Shown here piece after piece: positions 10,023 to 22,395 of a stretch of 64,000 nt of DNA. The position numbers were made by a program, and so were the translations under genes. Positions within the stretch are counted from its first letter, which is position 1; each line of letters begins with the position of its first letter. A model generated the notes under the pieces. It did no database searches, was not told the origin of the DNA, and was given only the letters and a program-made list of their open reading frames with translations. This stretch comes from Antedon mediterranea (taxonomy: Eukaryota; Echinodermata; Crinoidea; Comatulida; Antedonidae), in NCBI RefSeq assembly GCF_964355755.1, contig NC_092680.1:9091001-9155000 (forward strand). Direction: 5' to 3'.

Positions 10023-13000
10023 ATGTGGCTTGAAGAGGTGTTTCTTGAAGATGACGTACCTCAGTATGAAATTAACGAACGCAACCTTGAAACATTAACC
10101 AAACTAATGATGAAGAACAGAGAACGTGACCATGATGCAGAAATTATTGTTGCAGATTTGAACCAAAAAACTTTAGAATATGAAGCAGAAGGTTGGTATT
10201 TAAATATTGTAAAATGACCAAGTTATAATCCCAAAAGGGAACAACATTTTTGTGTCAATTCTCGGATCACAATACCAATGCATTACTCGAGCACAAACAC
10301 ACCCACAATTAATTAACTTCTTTAAAATTACCATTTTATAATTTAAATATTGTTGTTTGGCTATAATTTCTATTTACTGATATTTCATTTTTTCATTTAA
10401 GCCAAACGTCTTAGTCGTATATTAGAATCTGTTGGCTTATCAACACCATCCTTATCACAGTCAGGAACAGTGAGTTTGAGAACATTGGCTGAGATTGCCA
10501 CAATCTTAGAAATTAAAGATGTCACAACATCAAGGTAAAACATATCTTTTAGTTATTGTAATTAACAGGGTTTAATCATATCATTACATTTCATTCAGTT
10601 CAATAAATTAACAGTATTATTGCAAGGTAACAGGTTAATATCTGTCAGTTTTTATCTGAACTATCTGTAAGTAAGATATTAATGAAAAAGGCTGTTAAAA
10701 ATGTATTACAGAATAGCAAAACCCCTCATCTTTCTCTTTGATATCCAGGAAAATGTGTTTACAACCCACTATTTATTTTTAACCCCCATTAACTACACCA
10801 AAGATGCTTTGCACTAATGAAACAGAAAAGTAAAGAAGACTAAAATTCATAGACACATTCACATAACCATTCTGCCCATTACAGAGGAAAATGGCAAAAA
10901 TGGTGGAAAACATCATGTAACGAGAGCAGACTTAACTGATGAGGATGAACTACACCTTAAGTTAAGTTTACTATTTAAAATTTCAGTTATATACTGCAGA
11001 TGAACAATTTAACAGAATCCATGATGGAAACAAAGAAAGCACATCACGTTGAAGCAAAACAAAATGAACAGTTGTTTACTAAAACCAAAGCTGCCCTTAT
11101 CAAAGCTGCTAACTTAAAAAGGTATGCAACTAGAATCACTGATCACAAATTAATTTCACTGGGAATTGTGTTCTTTAATTGCAAGCAGTTGTTGACAAAA
11201 GCAAGTAAATCTTTAAAAAGCGATATGTGCATGTAAAGCCTGTTTTCCTGTCGACCTTATTCGGCGCTCTCGTTAACAATAATCAGCAATCTTTCTAGGT
11301 CAACATTGAAATTGTAACAATTTACAGCAAAAGGTAGTTTTTTAACAAACAACAACGACACAGAACTTCTGTGATTTACCGGAAAATGTGTAATAATTTA
11401 AAAAAAAATGTTAATCGACGCTACAAGTCCCGATCAATGACAATCGCAAGAGTTGATTCCAGTTAAACTCTAGCGATATTGCAACATTAAAACACAAGAA
11501 CTGACCAATCATCTTGGCGATACAGTACATGACGTCACATAATTGAAAGTAGGCGTGATATTAGGGGGACAGGTCTAAAACTTCAGCCTAGTCTAAAAAA
11601 TGCTAATGAATAGGCCTACTGAGCATGAAGAACCATCAGTATAGAGATAGTGTGCCTAGCTAGAGGAGTCCTCTATTCATTTTTTTGTGTTACGACGACG
11701 TCGAGAGAAAAGACAGGCATTTTCAACTCTAGAAATCAAATGATCACGTTATCGTTATTATTTCAACTAGTTCATTTTTTAACTTTTAACGATCAAAGAT
11801 GATAGCGTTGACTAACGTCGACATGATAGCAAAAAAAATTAAACATTTAATTAAAATATTAAAATCTGTAATCATTTCTAAAGTACTTTCTTCATTTGAA
11901 ATTTATGTTAGAGTTCTTGAAACATTGGAAGATCAGTCAAAAAATGCAGGACCAGAGTTGGAAAAGAAGATCAGAACAACTGGATTCCTGCATAACAAAA
12001 TCAGAGAATATGCTGCTAAACGCCAACAGCTAAAGGTAGGTATTTCAATAGAATGTTGTCATCTTTGTTATTTCCAACATTTGACAAAAACTCATCAATT
12101 ACAGGATAGCAAGCCCATGCATTGTAAACTTGAGACTTTTTGTTCCATGAACAAATCATGGTACTGCAATAGAGCCAGTATTTGTACCTAGCATGTAAGC
12201 ACCTAGCATGATGTGTTTGGTAAGCAGGCATGTGAACCTCAATACCACTACTCAATGTTCTACTTGAAACTACAATATTTTAGTTTAGAATCTCATTTTA
12301 TGATGTAAAAATAACTTCTGACTGCTTTGACTTGTAAACATAAATTGGAAATTCTTAGAAGTCTGATTTAAAAAATTACAATCCTCATAATGTAGGTGTC
12401 CCATACTGTGTGTTAACTAATTTTAATTAGTTATATTTTTTATTTAATTTTAATTTTATTCAATCGAAACCAACAGCGATAATTACCGCCACTAACATTG
12501 ATCAAGGGCTTCTCTCGTCCAGTGCCCACCTTGACTAAAGGAAAGGCATAAGCCAATACGTCTGAGGCAGATACTAGACGCAGGGGCTGCCATAAGAGTC
12601 ACCAGTGCTGATTTCAAATGCCTAACAGGACCCCAGCTCCATATACAGCACCAGGTATTTCCAGGTGGTCTCCCATCCAAGCTCTTACCAGGCCCAACAT
12701 TGCTTAAAGGGGGGTTCCGGGTTTAAAATGAATAGTAAAAAATGTAAAATATATTTGTTTGTCTCTTGAACGGTAAAAGTTTCAATTTATATAAGCGCCC
12801 AGTGAAGCGGAACGAAGGCTGTGAAATAAGCCCAGATTACAAGTGCAGCTACGGCGATATGACACTATGTTACAGAATAGGAACTTCGTGAAATGGTAAA
12901 TCTTCCGACGACTCGTTATCATTAACCATATCAATTACTTTTGTAAAATTATACTTATCTGATGTAATTTTAGTCGGTCTTCCCATTTGTAAAGTCAATG

Positions 13001-16000
13001 TTCTATGAAAATTCATCAAAACAGTGAAAAATTTGATATGTTTGCACTTTACGTTTGCCGATTTTCGCACTGACTTAGGGAAAGCCTTCAAAATCAATGA
13101 AGCGTAACGTATACATTCCTGCTGAGCGAGGAGAGCGAGACGATGATACACGTGCTCTCTCTGCCCATATGCCTGGCATCGTCACGTGATAAGCAGATAC
13201 AGTATACAATACCATACCAAACTGGTCGGGTCGAGTATACCCGGCCCGTCTATTACAACATGAACGATGTACAGTATTTGATTGAAAAGGTCGACTCGAC
13301 CTACCGGAATGGTATAGATAATATAGCTCGAATGAGAGAGAGGAGTTGGAATATTTGTAAACATAAGTATTGCTAATTTTAAGAAGTGTAGCCTAGTAAA
13401 AGGCCTGGTAGCATCAATTCGCATAGGGTCTACTACACTAGCTAGCTCAATTTTTAACTTGGCCGGATCGGCTAGGTCTCCTTCCTACTACCTGGTCTAC
13501 TTGCTTGATGCAGTAGTATCCGCTTTTTTGGAGAGTAAACTAGGCCTATTTTAGGCCTATTTTAGGCCTACTTAGACAATCGGGACACCATACGTGCGAA
13601 CGGCGATATTTACAGCCGATTTTGTCGAATGTTTTAGGTTTAGATTGTTTAGGAGTTACGTTGATAGGATGGGTTTGGAATCCACTGAGTTTTGTTATTC
13701 ATGGGCCAATCGTTTAGTAGTAGGCTAGCTAGGCCCATGATGGGCCCCAATGTTTTAACGTTTTAATCCCTAGTCAGAATGGCTCTCACCCATGAAAAAA
13801 AATGAATTAGGCTAGGCCTAGCCTATAGTAGTAGTACATGAAGCCGATAATACGATCTGTACTATTCGAGGTATAAAAATAGTATATAATTTATGACTCC
13901 GTAATCTGTACTAAATTTTGTATTTCATTAAATGTCAAATAAATATATGCTACTACTGTTATTATTACACTTTAGGCCTAGCTTAGAAAATCTACAAAAA
14001 ATGTATTTCACAATGATCGGTTGGTCGTCGTTTGACAGGGGAGAGAGATGTAAATTTAGTTGACAAACACAACGTACATGACGTCGCGAGTTTGGAATAC
14101 ACTGATGATGTGATTTTGTGAATATCTCATGAATATTAATGAGCTTCCCTAAGCTGCTGAAAAACAGACTTTCCATGAATTTACCCTAAAATGTATATGA
14201 AATTAATTTTTTTTATTTCTCGTTATTATTTCTTCATTCTGACATTTCTATATTGTTATAATATTTTTTATTTAATGAATAAACGATATTTAAAAGCAAT
14301 TTTAAACCCAGAATCCCCCTTTAACTTCGGTGATCTGACGAGAACCGGTGTTTCAACGTGGTCAAGCCGTAGAAATTTCGTCATAGAAATAACAATTTTA
14401 TAAAATACTTAAATGTTTTGTTTTTTTAGGATCAGTTGAATGAGAATGGTTTTAGTGAATCATATAGTCACCAAAGTCTTGTGAAAGAAGCTGAAGTAGG
14501 TATATAGCTAATATTAAATAAAGTATAATAATGTCCTTCAAATTTAAGTACAGTACTAAAGTTGTGGAAAATGCAATCTTATTATGTTAAGTTGTGATTA
14601 CACTGGACTTAATTTTCCAATTAACTGAGTCACCAGATAAATTGACAAAATTAAGTCCAATCTGAATAGTGGTTATGATTTATACCAACTATTCATTTTA
14701 CATGCCCAGTCGAACTTACCATATAGTCTTGGTAAAACCATAAGGAAATATTATATTCAATTCAAATAAACATTTATTTCTTTCATTCGTATTTGAGTAA
14801 AAAACATTATAATTTCTGATATTTTATAAATAAATATTTATTTTTTTTTTTTTTGAGATATAATACAGTAAATAATAATGTATAAAAAGATGATTCAGTT
14901 ATATACAAAATGAAAGAGGCAAAAAAAACCCCAAGAAAGTATCGATCAAATGGAAACAAAAATCCAATTGAAACTTGTATGTTGGGAAGCCATGTAAGAA
15001 GATTATATACTTATATATATAGATGTAAACATATAACTACACATACACATAAAGATCAACAGACACACACACACACACACACACACCAACAGAAAAGGAA
15101 GCAATTTCGAAAAAGTTTCTAAAGTTAAAAAAATATTTCAAAATAGAGAAAACAATTAGTTATAATTTGAAATAAGATATTCTTTAAGTTTAAAAGAGAA
15201 CATTTTGCTAGAAGACGATGATGAAATTTCGGGAGGTAGATTATTGAATAGTTTAGAACCACTATAGCGAATGTTATGTTTCATTTTAGTTATTATAATA
15301 ACTAACCATGCTGACTAAAAAAGTCCAATCCAGACATGGAACTTTGGTAAACATCAGGAGTTCATGATCTTCACCATGCACTTCAATCATAGTTTTTAAT
15401 GTCACCGGTTAAGGTTTCGTAAAACCATGGTAAACGCATGAAATTATCGTGCGACTAATAATCAAATTCTAGGATTTAGATTTTAAGTTCATAAAATCTT
15501 TGTTTTTTTTAGTACCTCGGTAATTTAAAAGCAAAACTTGTACCTTTGAAGTCTAAATTGGACAGCTACCATTGTTTGCCTCCTAACATAACACTAACTA
15601 AAGTGAAGATTGAAGAAGCCAGACAAGAATTGGTAAGTTTACTACCTGTACTTAATTCAGTATTGCCTGGTCTTGTAGTGGTGCTGTAGCTTGTTAGGTT
15701 ATCAAATTTGTTACCAATCCATAAACCCTGTACTCAAATCAAGCTAAGCCTTGTTATCCATGTAAAAAAAAACATGGGGTAAGGCATGTTTAATTTACAG
15801 CTGGAAATAATACTAAAAGAAATTTATTTTGTTTTGCTATCCAAGCAATACATGTATATTAGGCATTCAATGGGTATTGGAGCAAGAACAGTTAAATCTT
15901 TTGAGGCCTATACCTACTGCTTGTGATTTTGCTTAATATGCCATATGTTTTCGTTTATACATAACAAACATAATATACTATTTGAAAGAAACATGTTTTA

Positions 16001-16561
16001 CAACTAAACTGGTTATCATTAAAACTGGTTATCATTAAACCGGTTAATATTTATACTGGTTAAAGATGTATTGTCCCTTGTAACACAAGAAATGAAGGTC
16101 AAAATATTCTAAATTTAAATTGGCCATATCAAAGTAATATTAAAGTTTTTCACTTTAAGTCGAAAAAAGTAGCCAAACAAGCGTGTTGCATTATGAGATA
16201 TGTTTTGATCAAAAACTTTGACTGGAAGTCAAAGTTACTTTTTAAACAAAAAAACGTCTGTATTTCAGTTAAATGATTTTTTTTGGACTAATTTTTAGTG
16301 AAAGTTAATAGCTATTATGATACTTCAAAATGACTCACTTTTTTTCGAAATTGTTTTTTTTTTTTTTTGGAATTAGTCAAAGGGACAATATCTTTAACAT
16401 TAAGCTGGTTAACATTATACTAACTGGTTATCATTAAACTGGTTATTGTTAAACTGATTAAAATTAAACTGGTTATCATTAGGATTATCAAATATGAATA
16501 TCTGTTTCAGGAGTCATTAGAGTCAGAATTGGCAAGGAATATTGATGCAATGCGAACATGA
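10023..16561 (+). CDS. HAUS1: HAUS augmin-like complex subunit 1
   Basis: HAUS1 is a coiled-coil subunit of augmin, which recruits gamma-tubulin to spindle microtubules for branching nucleation and supports centrosome integrity. Seven exons: 10023-10191, 10402-10534, 10987-11121, 11912-12035, 14430-14495, 15513-15632 and 16511-16561. Phases agree at every junction (1, 2, 2, 0, 0, 0), giving 798 nt and 265 residues; the human protein has 278. Diagnostic matches to the vertebrate protein are the N-terminal PQYEIN...L...NRERD and DLNQKTLEYEAEA, the LEIKDVTTSSY segment, and the exon 5-7 run SHQSLV, KLVPLKSKLDSY, KVKIEEARQELESLESEL. Most of the chain is heptad-like coiled coil. I start at ATG 10023, close to the human WLKK segment; human HAUS1 has about 13 more residues, and an AG at 10015-10016 leaves room for an upstream exon. 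Confidence 0.95.
12478..12710 (-). mobile_element. 5S rRNA-derived SINE (SINE3-like), HAUS1 intron 4
   Basis: Read on the minus strand, 12708 to about 12643 matches the 3' half of animal 5S rRNA, including GGGCCTGGT, the intermediate element and box C region CTTGGATGGGAGACC, then CCTGG-AATACC-GGTGCTGTA. The 5' half of 5S (including the usual start) is missing. About 165 bp of unrelated body follow down to about 12480. 5S-derived heads followed by a body define the SINE3 class. It is not a functional 5S gene. Confidence 0.75.
14750..15250. repeat. SINE/LINE-tail-like AT-rich segment with (CA)n
   Basis: HAUS1 intron 5. It begins with a retroelement-tail-like CAATTCAAATAAACATTTATTT, contains a T run near 14842, and a (CA)12 microsatellite at 15063-15086. 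The family could not be identified. Confidence 0.4.
16005..16483. repeat. Two clusters of AACTGGTTATCATTA repeats
   Basis: Degenerate 14-16-bp tandem copies of the motif AACTGGTTATCATTA occur at 16005-16070 and again at 16395-16483 in HAUS1 intron 6, separated by about 325 bp of non-repetitive AT-rich sequence. Confidence 0.8.
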
Positions 16562-17206
16562 TGAGTGTGCAATTTTATAGATCTCACTGTAAATATCTTC
16601 AATATGTATAACAATTATTTTTTCATAAATCTGTATAAAAAATTTCTCGCTCAATTCAATTCAACTTTGACAATGTTAATCGAGTGAACTTTTCTGTGAC
16701 ATAGGGTAATTTTTCAACGAAACAATCAGCGGAATCAATGATGACACATGAAATGCATATATACAATGAAAATGATATTTTCTATTATAATAACTACATA
16801 TTATGACAGACTATCTAGAATTTATCAAAAGGTCTGATTCACAATTCATTTTCATGTTGGAAATGGTGTTTAGGCTTTAGTTATTGTGCTTTTTCTTTTT
16901 TTTTTAACATCCATGAAAACAGTAAACTATAAATCATAAAATATGAGATTACAGTATTTAACCATAATATTAAAAGTATTACATTAAAAAAAACAATTGA
17001 GTGTTGTCTGGTCTTCTTGTTCTTAAATTTCTCTTACATTGTTTGTTATTGTTTCTTTTCTGCTAAGCTCAGCAAATATTCTAAATTGTTTGTAATGTAA
17101 ATCCGTTTCTGCTTAGTGTACTGCCCTCAATCCTTCTAAATAATCTAGGTTTATTATTACAGATATTTACACAGATTCAAGTCCAGAAATAAATCTTTAT
17201 CAACGT

Positions 17207-17372
17207 TTCCTCTCTCCCGCTCTTCCTCTCTCCCTCTTCCCTCTCTCTCCCCTCTCTCTCCCCTCCCTCTTCCCTCCCTCTTCCCTCCCTCTTCCCTCCC
17301 TCTTCCCTCCCTCTTCCCTCCCTCTTCCCTCCCTCTTCCCTCCCTCTTCCCTCCCTCTATACTCCCTCTATA
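17207..17372. repeat. Pyrimidine microsatellite (CCCTCTTC)n
   Basis: A polypyrimidine tract made of CTCTCTCCC and then about nine regular copies of the 12-bp unit CCCTCTTCCCTC, grading into CCCTCTATACT. It lies about 650 bp after the HAUS1 stop codon. Confidence 0.95.
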
Positions 17373-17569
17373 CTGTGCCTGATATGTTCATATATATACA
17401 AGTATCTCTTCTTCGGAGATCCCGCTTCCTGAATAAAATACTAAAATGGGAGGGCGTATCAATTTGATCTCTGATGCGCATGCGCATGTGTGCAATTGAG
17501 GGACTAGTGCTGTTCCGCCGTACCATGCTGAGAATGTTAAAAAAAGGCGCTATCCAATCTAGTTTGAAC

Positions 17570-17640
17570 AGTACTAATGGTTAGGACATCTGCATATATC
17601 AATAAGAAGGTTCCGGGTTCGAATCTCGGAGGGGCGACTT
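17570..17640 (+). repeat. tRNA-derived SINE head or tRNA pseudogene
   Basis: An A-box-like TAATGGTTAGGAC and a B-box GGTTCGAATCTC are separated by the usual distance, and the T-arm CCGGG-TTCGAAT-CTCGG folds. The following GGGGCGA has no matching 5' acceptor strand, so it is not a working tRNA gene. Confidence 0.55.
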
Positions 17641-17689
17641 TTTCTCATTCTCACAGATTTCCTCATCTTTATCGTTTCATATATATTGG

Positions 17690-18205
17690 TGTTATCGAGG
17701 CTAGATTACTGTAACGGGCTTCTTTATGGCCTCCTTGAGATTACGATCTGAAAGTTACAACTGGTTAAAAATTCAGCATCACGTATCATGCGCAGGAAGT
17801 ATGACCATGTTATTCCACTTTTCATCAAACTGCACTGGTTACTAATAAAGAAACGCATAGAGTACACAATTCTGTTACTGACATATAAATGCCTTAATGG
17901 TCTGGCACCGAAGTACCTGAGCGAATTGCAAGCTATACCAACACAGCAATCGTTCACTACGATCATTTAATGATAACCAACGATTACACGTGCCTAGATC
18001 ACGCCTAATAACGTACGGTGATCGTACGTTTAGTGTCTGCGCTCCATCTATCTTCCGATTAACATCAGGAAATCAAAATCTACAGAAATGAAATCATATT
18101 TGTTCCAACAAATTTACGAGTGCTACCGGTTCTGGCGTTGCGCCTTAGAACTTATCTTTTTGGAAAAAATTCGGCGCATTATAAATACGAATTGATTGAT
18201 TGATA
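17690..18205 (+). mobile_element. 3' fragment of a CR1/L2-like non-LTR retrotransposon
   Basis: The frame from about 17692 reads VLSRLDYCNGLLYGL, then KLQLVKNSASRI, YDHVIPLFIKLHWL, KKRIEYTILLLTYKCLNG and LAPKYLSEL. This order is the characteristic post-palm end of CR1/L2-clade reverse transcriptases. An in-frame TGA at 17749-17751 and a later stop break it. Near 18150 the sequence for a LRTYLFGKN...YKYELI end is followed by ATTGATTGATTGAT, the microsatellite-like 3' terminus of these elements. Dead copy, 5' truncated. Confidence 0.85.
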
Positions 18206-21200
18206 TAATGTATATATAAATCATACTGTCAAATTATTGAAACAGTGCTCATATTCGGAACATGATCTCATAATCGCGTCGAGCATAGCTCATCGGCAAA
18301 AGTTCCGATTATGCGCGACCCCCTCCCTCACCTACCCATACACACACACACGTACACACGCATATCTGATAGGGAACACAATACCGTTAGACCACAAATA
18401 ATCGTTTATGGACAGTCCCTATTATTTTCTGAAACACTAAATTAAATACATCTGCAGGTTAAATAAACAACGTTTACTTTAGTCTTTACATTTAGCACAG
18501 AATACCATGCCCTATTTCCAATGTGACGTCACCTAATATCCAGACGACTTGAATACGCTTTATAACGATTAATCGTCTACAGTACAGTTAACAGATGCAT
18601 AGTATTAGTGTGTCTACGGGTTTGAACTTCTTAATACGAATTAGTACTTAATACGAGTTACTCCGTATATGCTATAATAATCTGATATAATGTGTCATTT
18701 TATAGGCCTACATGTGCACAGGTGAGAGTCAAATGGAAAGACAGACTGTCAAAAAAGTCACATTAATATTAAACTTTCATCGTTATACCTTTAATAATCC
18801 CCGGTATCCGACATCCGGTTTCGATGATTATAGGTTATAATATTTTACCTTACTTTAAATTGAGTTATGATGTATCGAGACGTTAGGCCAACACAGACTG
18901 TTTACATCACGTAATGAGGCAAATCGTTGAAAACGGAGCCGTTGCGATATATATGCTTCAATGATAATTAATCTTTATTCATCGTGACGGATGATGAAAA
19001 AACCCCAAAACAAACAAAAACCCTCACAGAGGTGTTCTTAAGTACCAGAGTGAAATGGGGATTTGATTTGTAATGAATTCTAAGAGTATTATCTGATACA
19101 ACTTATTCAGTAACAATTTAATAAGAAATATTCAATATGATTTTGTTTAAATGTTGTGGTCTACTTCAGTTGAAACAATTCAAAATCATTTAAATGATTA
19201 TATTAATGAGGGGTAAATTTGTTTCTTATTTTACAAAAGGACTACAAGCAACGAATATTGTATTTTTCATCGTTATGAATTGTTTGTTCCCTTTGAGGGA
19301 TGGCGTTGGTGTGCCGATCTTAACAAAACACCGATGCTCTTATACTTTTTACCTTAAAACTGTTCCAGCCCAATTACCGATTATTAATCGCATTAAGTCC
19401 CCCAGGTATATTAACGTCAAATCAATGTTTTCTTGTTATTTTTAAGTTTCGTAATGGATGGAATATACAAATATACATTTGCAATTTGTGATCGATAATG
19501 GTGTGTGTTATTAAGTTCATCTGAACTATTAGTAGGCCTATTATTATACACTTATATTACTTTTTGCTTAATCGTTGTAGTCGGCGTCATCATTCCTTTG
19601 ATGAACCGTCTTCAGGTGTTTGTGTGTTATTTGTTTCTCGTTAAAAAATATAATGGTGCTGACGTATGAGATTTATCAGTTTCTATCCAACAAAATTTAA
19701 GTTCACATCTACGCAGAAAAAAACTTCGCCATCGATCTTGAGCACTAACTAACAAAAGCAATATTTTGTGCGTATGATTTTGTTCGAATGGGCGGCCTTT
19801 TTTCTCATTTCTTGTATAATTTATAAATCACTGGGTTCTTTCAATGGCTGTAAAATTAATAATTTGTGATTTAAATAACATTTTTCCATTTTATTTGTCA
19901 TCTTGTCGAAGCTGCCCATTACATTCTTCATATCAATTTTTTTCTACAAAATTACCAATTTACACTTTTTTCACACCTTTGGGAGTTTTAATTAAATGTT
20001 CTCAATTTTATAAATGTTTCTACATTGCCATTATAATGATATTAAATTAATAATAATAACAAACACACTATTAACATCAATCTAATGTGAAAATCACAAT
20101 TCTGTAAGATTGTTTATTCACCATCTAATTTAATGCTGAACATTGGCTAAACTAAAACGACCAATACATCATATATTTTTCCCAGTAGAATCATTTACAG
20201 ATTTATGTTTAAAATATCTCCCCAATGTGCATTACTTAATCAATTCACGGAATGGACGATCCTCCATGTTATACTATACCGGTGTATATTCGAAGTATTA
20301 TTATTTAAGTAGTTTGTAATGGTTAGAGCATAGACCTAACATGTTTACGTCTTTGGTTATAAATGCTAAATGTATATTAGTGTGGTCCCCTCCCTCCACT
20401 AGTTATTGGCCTCTTAGATCAAGAGTTATTTCTTTACCTCTGTAGGCCTACGAATCTCCTAGCCCTAGTCTACTTGTCAATAGACTAATGGTCTCACAAT
20501 GTTTCTATAATTCGTGATATCACGTACTAAAATGTTACGCGCACATAAGCATGAACATCCCCGTTTATTGAATTCCCGTGCGTTAAGTTTCTTTTCTTCG
20601 TGGTCTTACTTCCGAGTATATTTCTTTTTAAAAACATTTATAGGTAGGCTAACTGCTTTCTGGTTCGTGTAGCGGCCATGAATTAACATGGGATCTAACA
20701 TTCTTTAATTCCCCTATCTTTCAAAACATGATAGGCCTATTTAATGGGTTTTTTAAAATATGAAAGTCACTAAATTCAGTCACTGTGTGCGAACGGAAAT
20801 GGAAGAATAACCACACAGATCAGTGTGACATGTTGTTTCTTATGCTCTTATAGATTAATAATATTAAAACTACTAACCCAAATCATATCAACATCGACGG
20901 CAACCAAACAGTTTTAGCCTAAACTGTATATTGTATGTAAATCAAATGTAAACTATCCAACCAAAATTTCATTTGTACCTCGTTGAAATGGCAATTTAAT
21001 AATATCGTATCGTAAACTTGTTGAATTGCGTGCGCGTTATAAAAAAAGTATTGCGCACATGCGGTTTTTGTATAAATAATGATTAGTGCGTATGTATGAG
21101 TTGTTGTACTCTGCATGCCTGTTTGCTTCCGCGTGTAATATTTCTACTAAAGAGACGTGTACGTGAGAGCTTTCCAGGCCTCCCTGTGTATTGTTTCCAG

Positions 21201-21356
21201 AATCGACTATCACTGCAATGACCGAGTTTCCATCGAAATGTTATTTATACGTTTACGAGAAAATTAACACTGTGCTAATCTTTTTACAAACAACAATCTA
21301 TCTCTTCGAGTACAAAATAAAGCATCTCAGATAATCATTGGTGACAGGCTATGATA
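18206..21356. other. Gene-free AT-rich interval
   Basis: No exon, RNA gene or structured repeat could be recognised. Short CA/TA runs (about 18340-18360) and isolated TAGGCCTA words occur. All open frames here are short with no splice context or family resemblance. Confidence 0.5.
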
Positions 21357-22395
21357 GGATGTTGACGATGAGGATAATGTTGACTGTGACGACGGTGAGG
21401 AGGATGAAGTTGACAATGAAGGTAACAACAAGGATGAGGTTGCCAATGTTGTGAGGATGAGTTTGGTTTGACGACGGTGAGGATGAAGTTGACAATGAAC
21501 GTGACGACGAGGATGAAGTTGGCGACGAGTATGAGGATGACGGTGAGGATGAAGTTGACAATGAAGGTGACGATGCGGATGACTGTGACGACGGTGATGA
21601 TGAAGTTGACATTGAACGTGACGACGAGGATGAAGTTGGCGACGATTATGAGGATGACTGTGACGACGGTGAGGAAGAAGTTGACGATGAGGATGACTGT
21701 GACGACGGTGAAGATGAAGGTGGCGACGAGGATGAGGTTGACTTGAAGAGGGTGAGGATGAGGTTGACGATGAAGGTGACGACGAGGATGAGGTTGACTG
21801 ACGACGGTGAGGATGAAGTTGACAATGAAGGTGACGATGAGGATGATGACTGACGACGGTGAGGATGAAGTTGACAATGAACGTGACGACGAGGATGAAG
21901 TTGGCGACGATTATGAGGATGACTGTGACGACGGTGAGGAAGAAGTTGACGATGAGGATGACTGTGACGACGGTGAAGATGAAGGTGGCGACGAGGATGA
22001 GGTTGACTTGAAGAGGGTGAGGATGAGGTTGACGATGAAGGTGACGACGAGGATGCGGTTGACTGACGACGGTGAGGATGAAGTTGACAATGAAGGTGAC
22101 GATGAGGATGATGACTGACGACGGTGAGGATGAAGTTGACAATAAAGGTGACGATGAGGTTTACTGTGTTCACTGTGAAGACGGTGAGGGTGAAAATGAC
22201 GACAAGGATGAGGTTGACTTGAAGAGGGTGAGGATGAGGTTGACGATGAAGGTGACGACAAGGATGAGGTTGACGATGAAGGTGACGACGAGGATGAGGT
22301 TGACTGTGACGACGATGAGGATGAGGTTGACGATAAATGTGACGACGAGGGTGAGGTTGACGATGAAAATGGCGAAGATGAAGTTAATCATTTAG
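21357..22395. repeat. Acidic-codon minisatellite with 265-bp higher-order repeat
   Basis: A 1-kb array built from GAC/GAT/GAG/GAA/GTT words (for example GACGACGGTGAGGATGAA). A clear higher-order unit starts at 21587, 21852 and 22117, exactly 265 bp apart. Because 265 is not a multiple of three, no single frame stays open: the + strand frames encode Asp/Glu-rich pieces and the minus frames Pro/Ser/His-rich pieces, each broken. I read it as non-coding satellite DNA rather than an exon. Confidence 0.9.

Noticed and set aside
11000-11236. HAUS1 exon 3 frame read through as a separate gene
   Set aside because: The in-phase donor at 11121 and the fit of the next exon show the reading beyond 11121 is intron.
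12643-12708. Genuine 5S rRNA gene
   Set aside because: Only the 3' half is present and the 3' end runs into an unrelated body with no T-run terminator.
17220-17360. CRISPR-like or clustered repeat array
   Set aside because: A plain pyrimidine microsatellite without spacers, in a eukaryotic genome.
21327-22261. Long minus-strand Ser/Pro/His-rich and plus-strand Asp/Glu-rich frames
   Set aside because: Frames of a minisatellite whose 265-bp period breaks the frame; overlapping frames are open on both strands at once, as expected from biased repeats.
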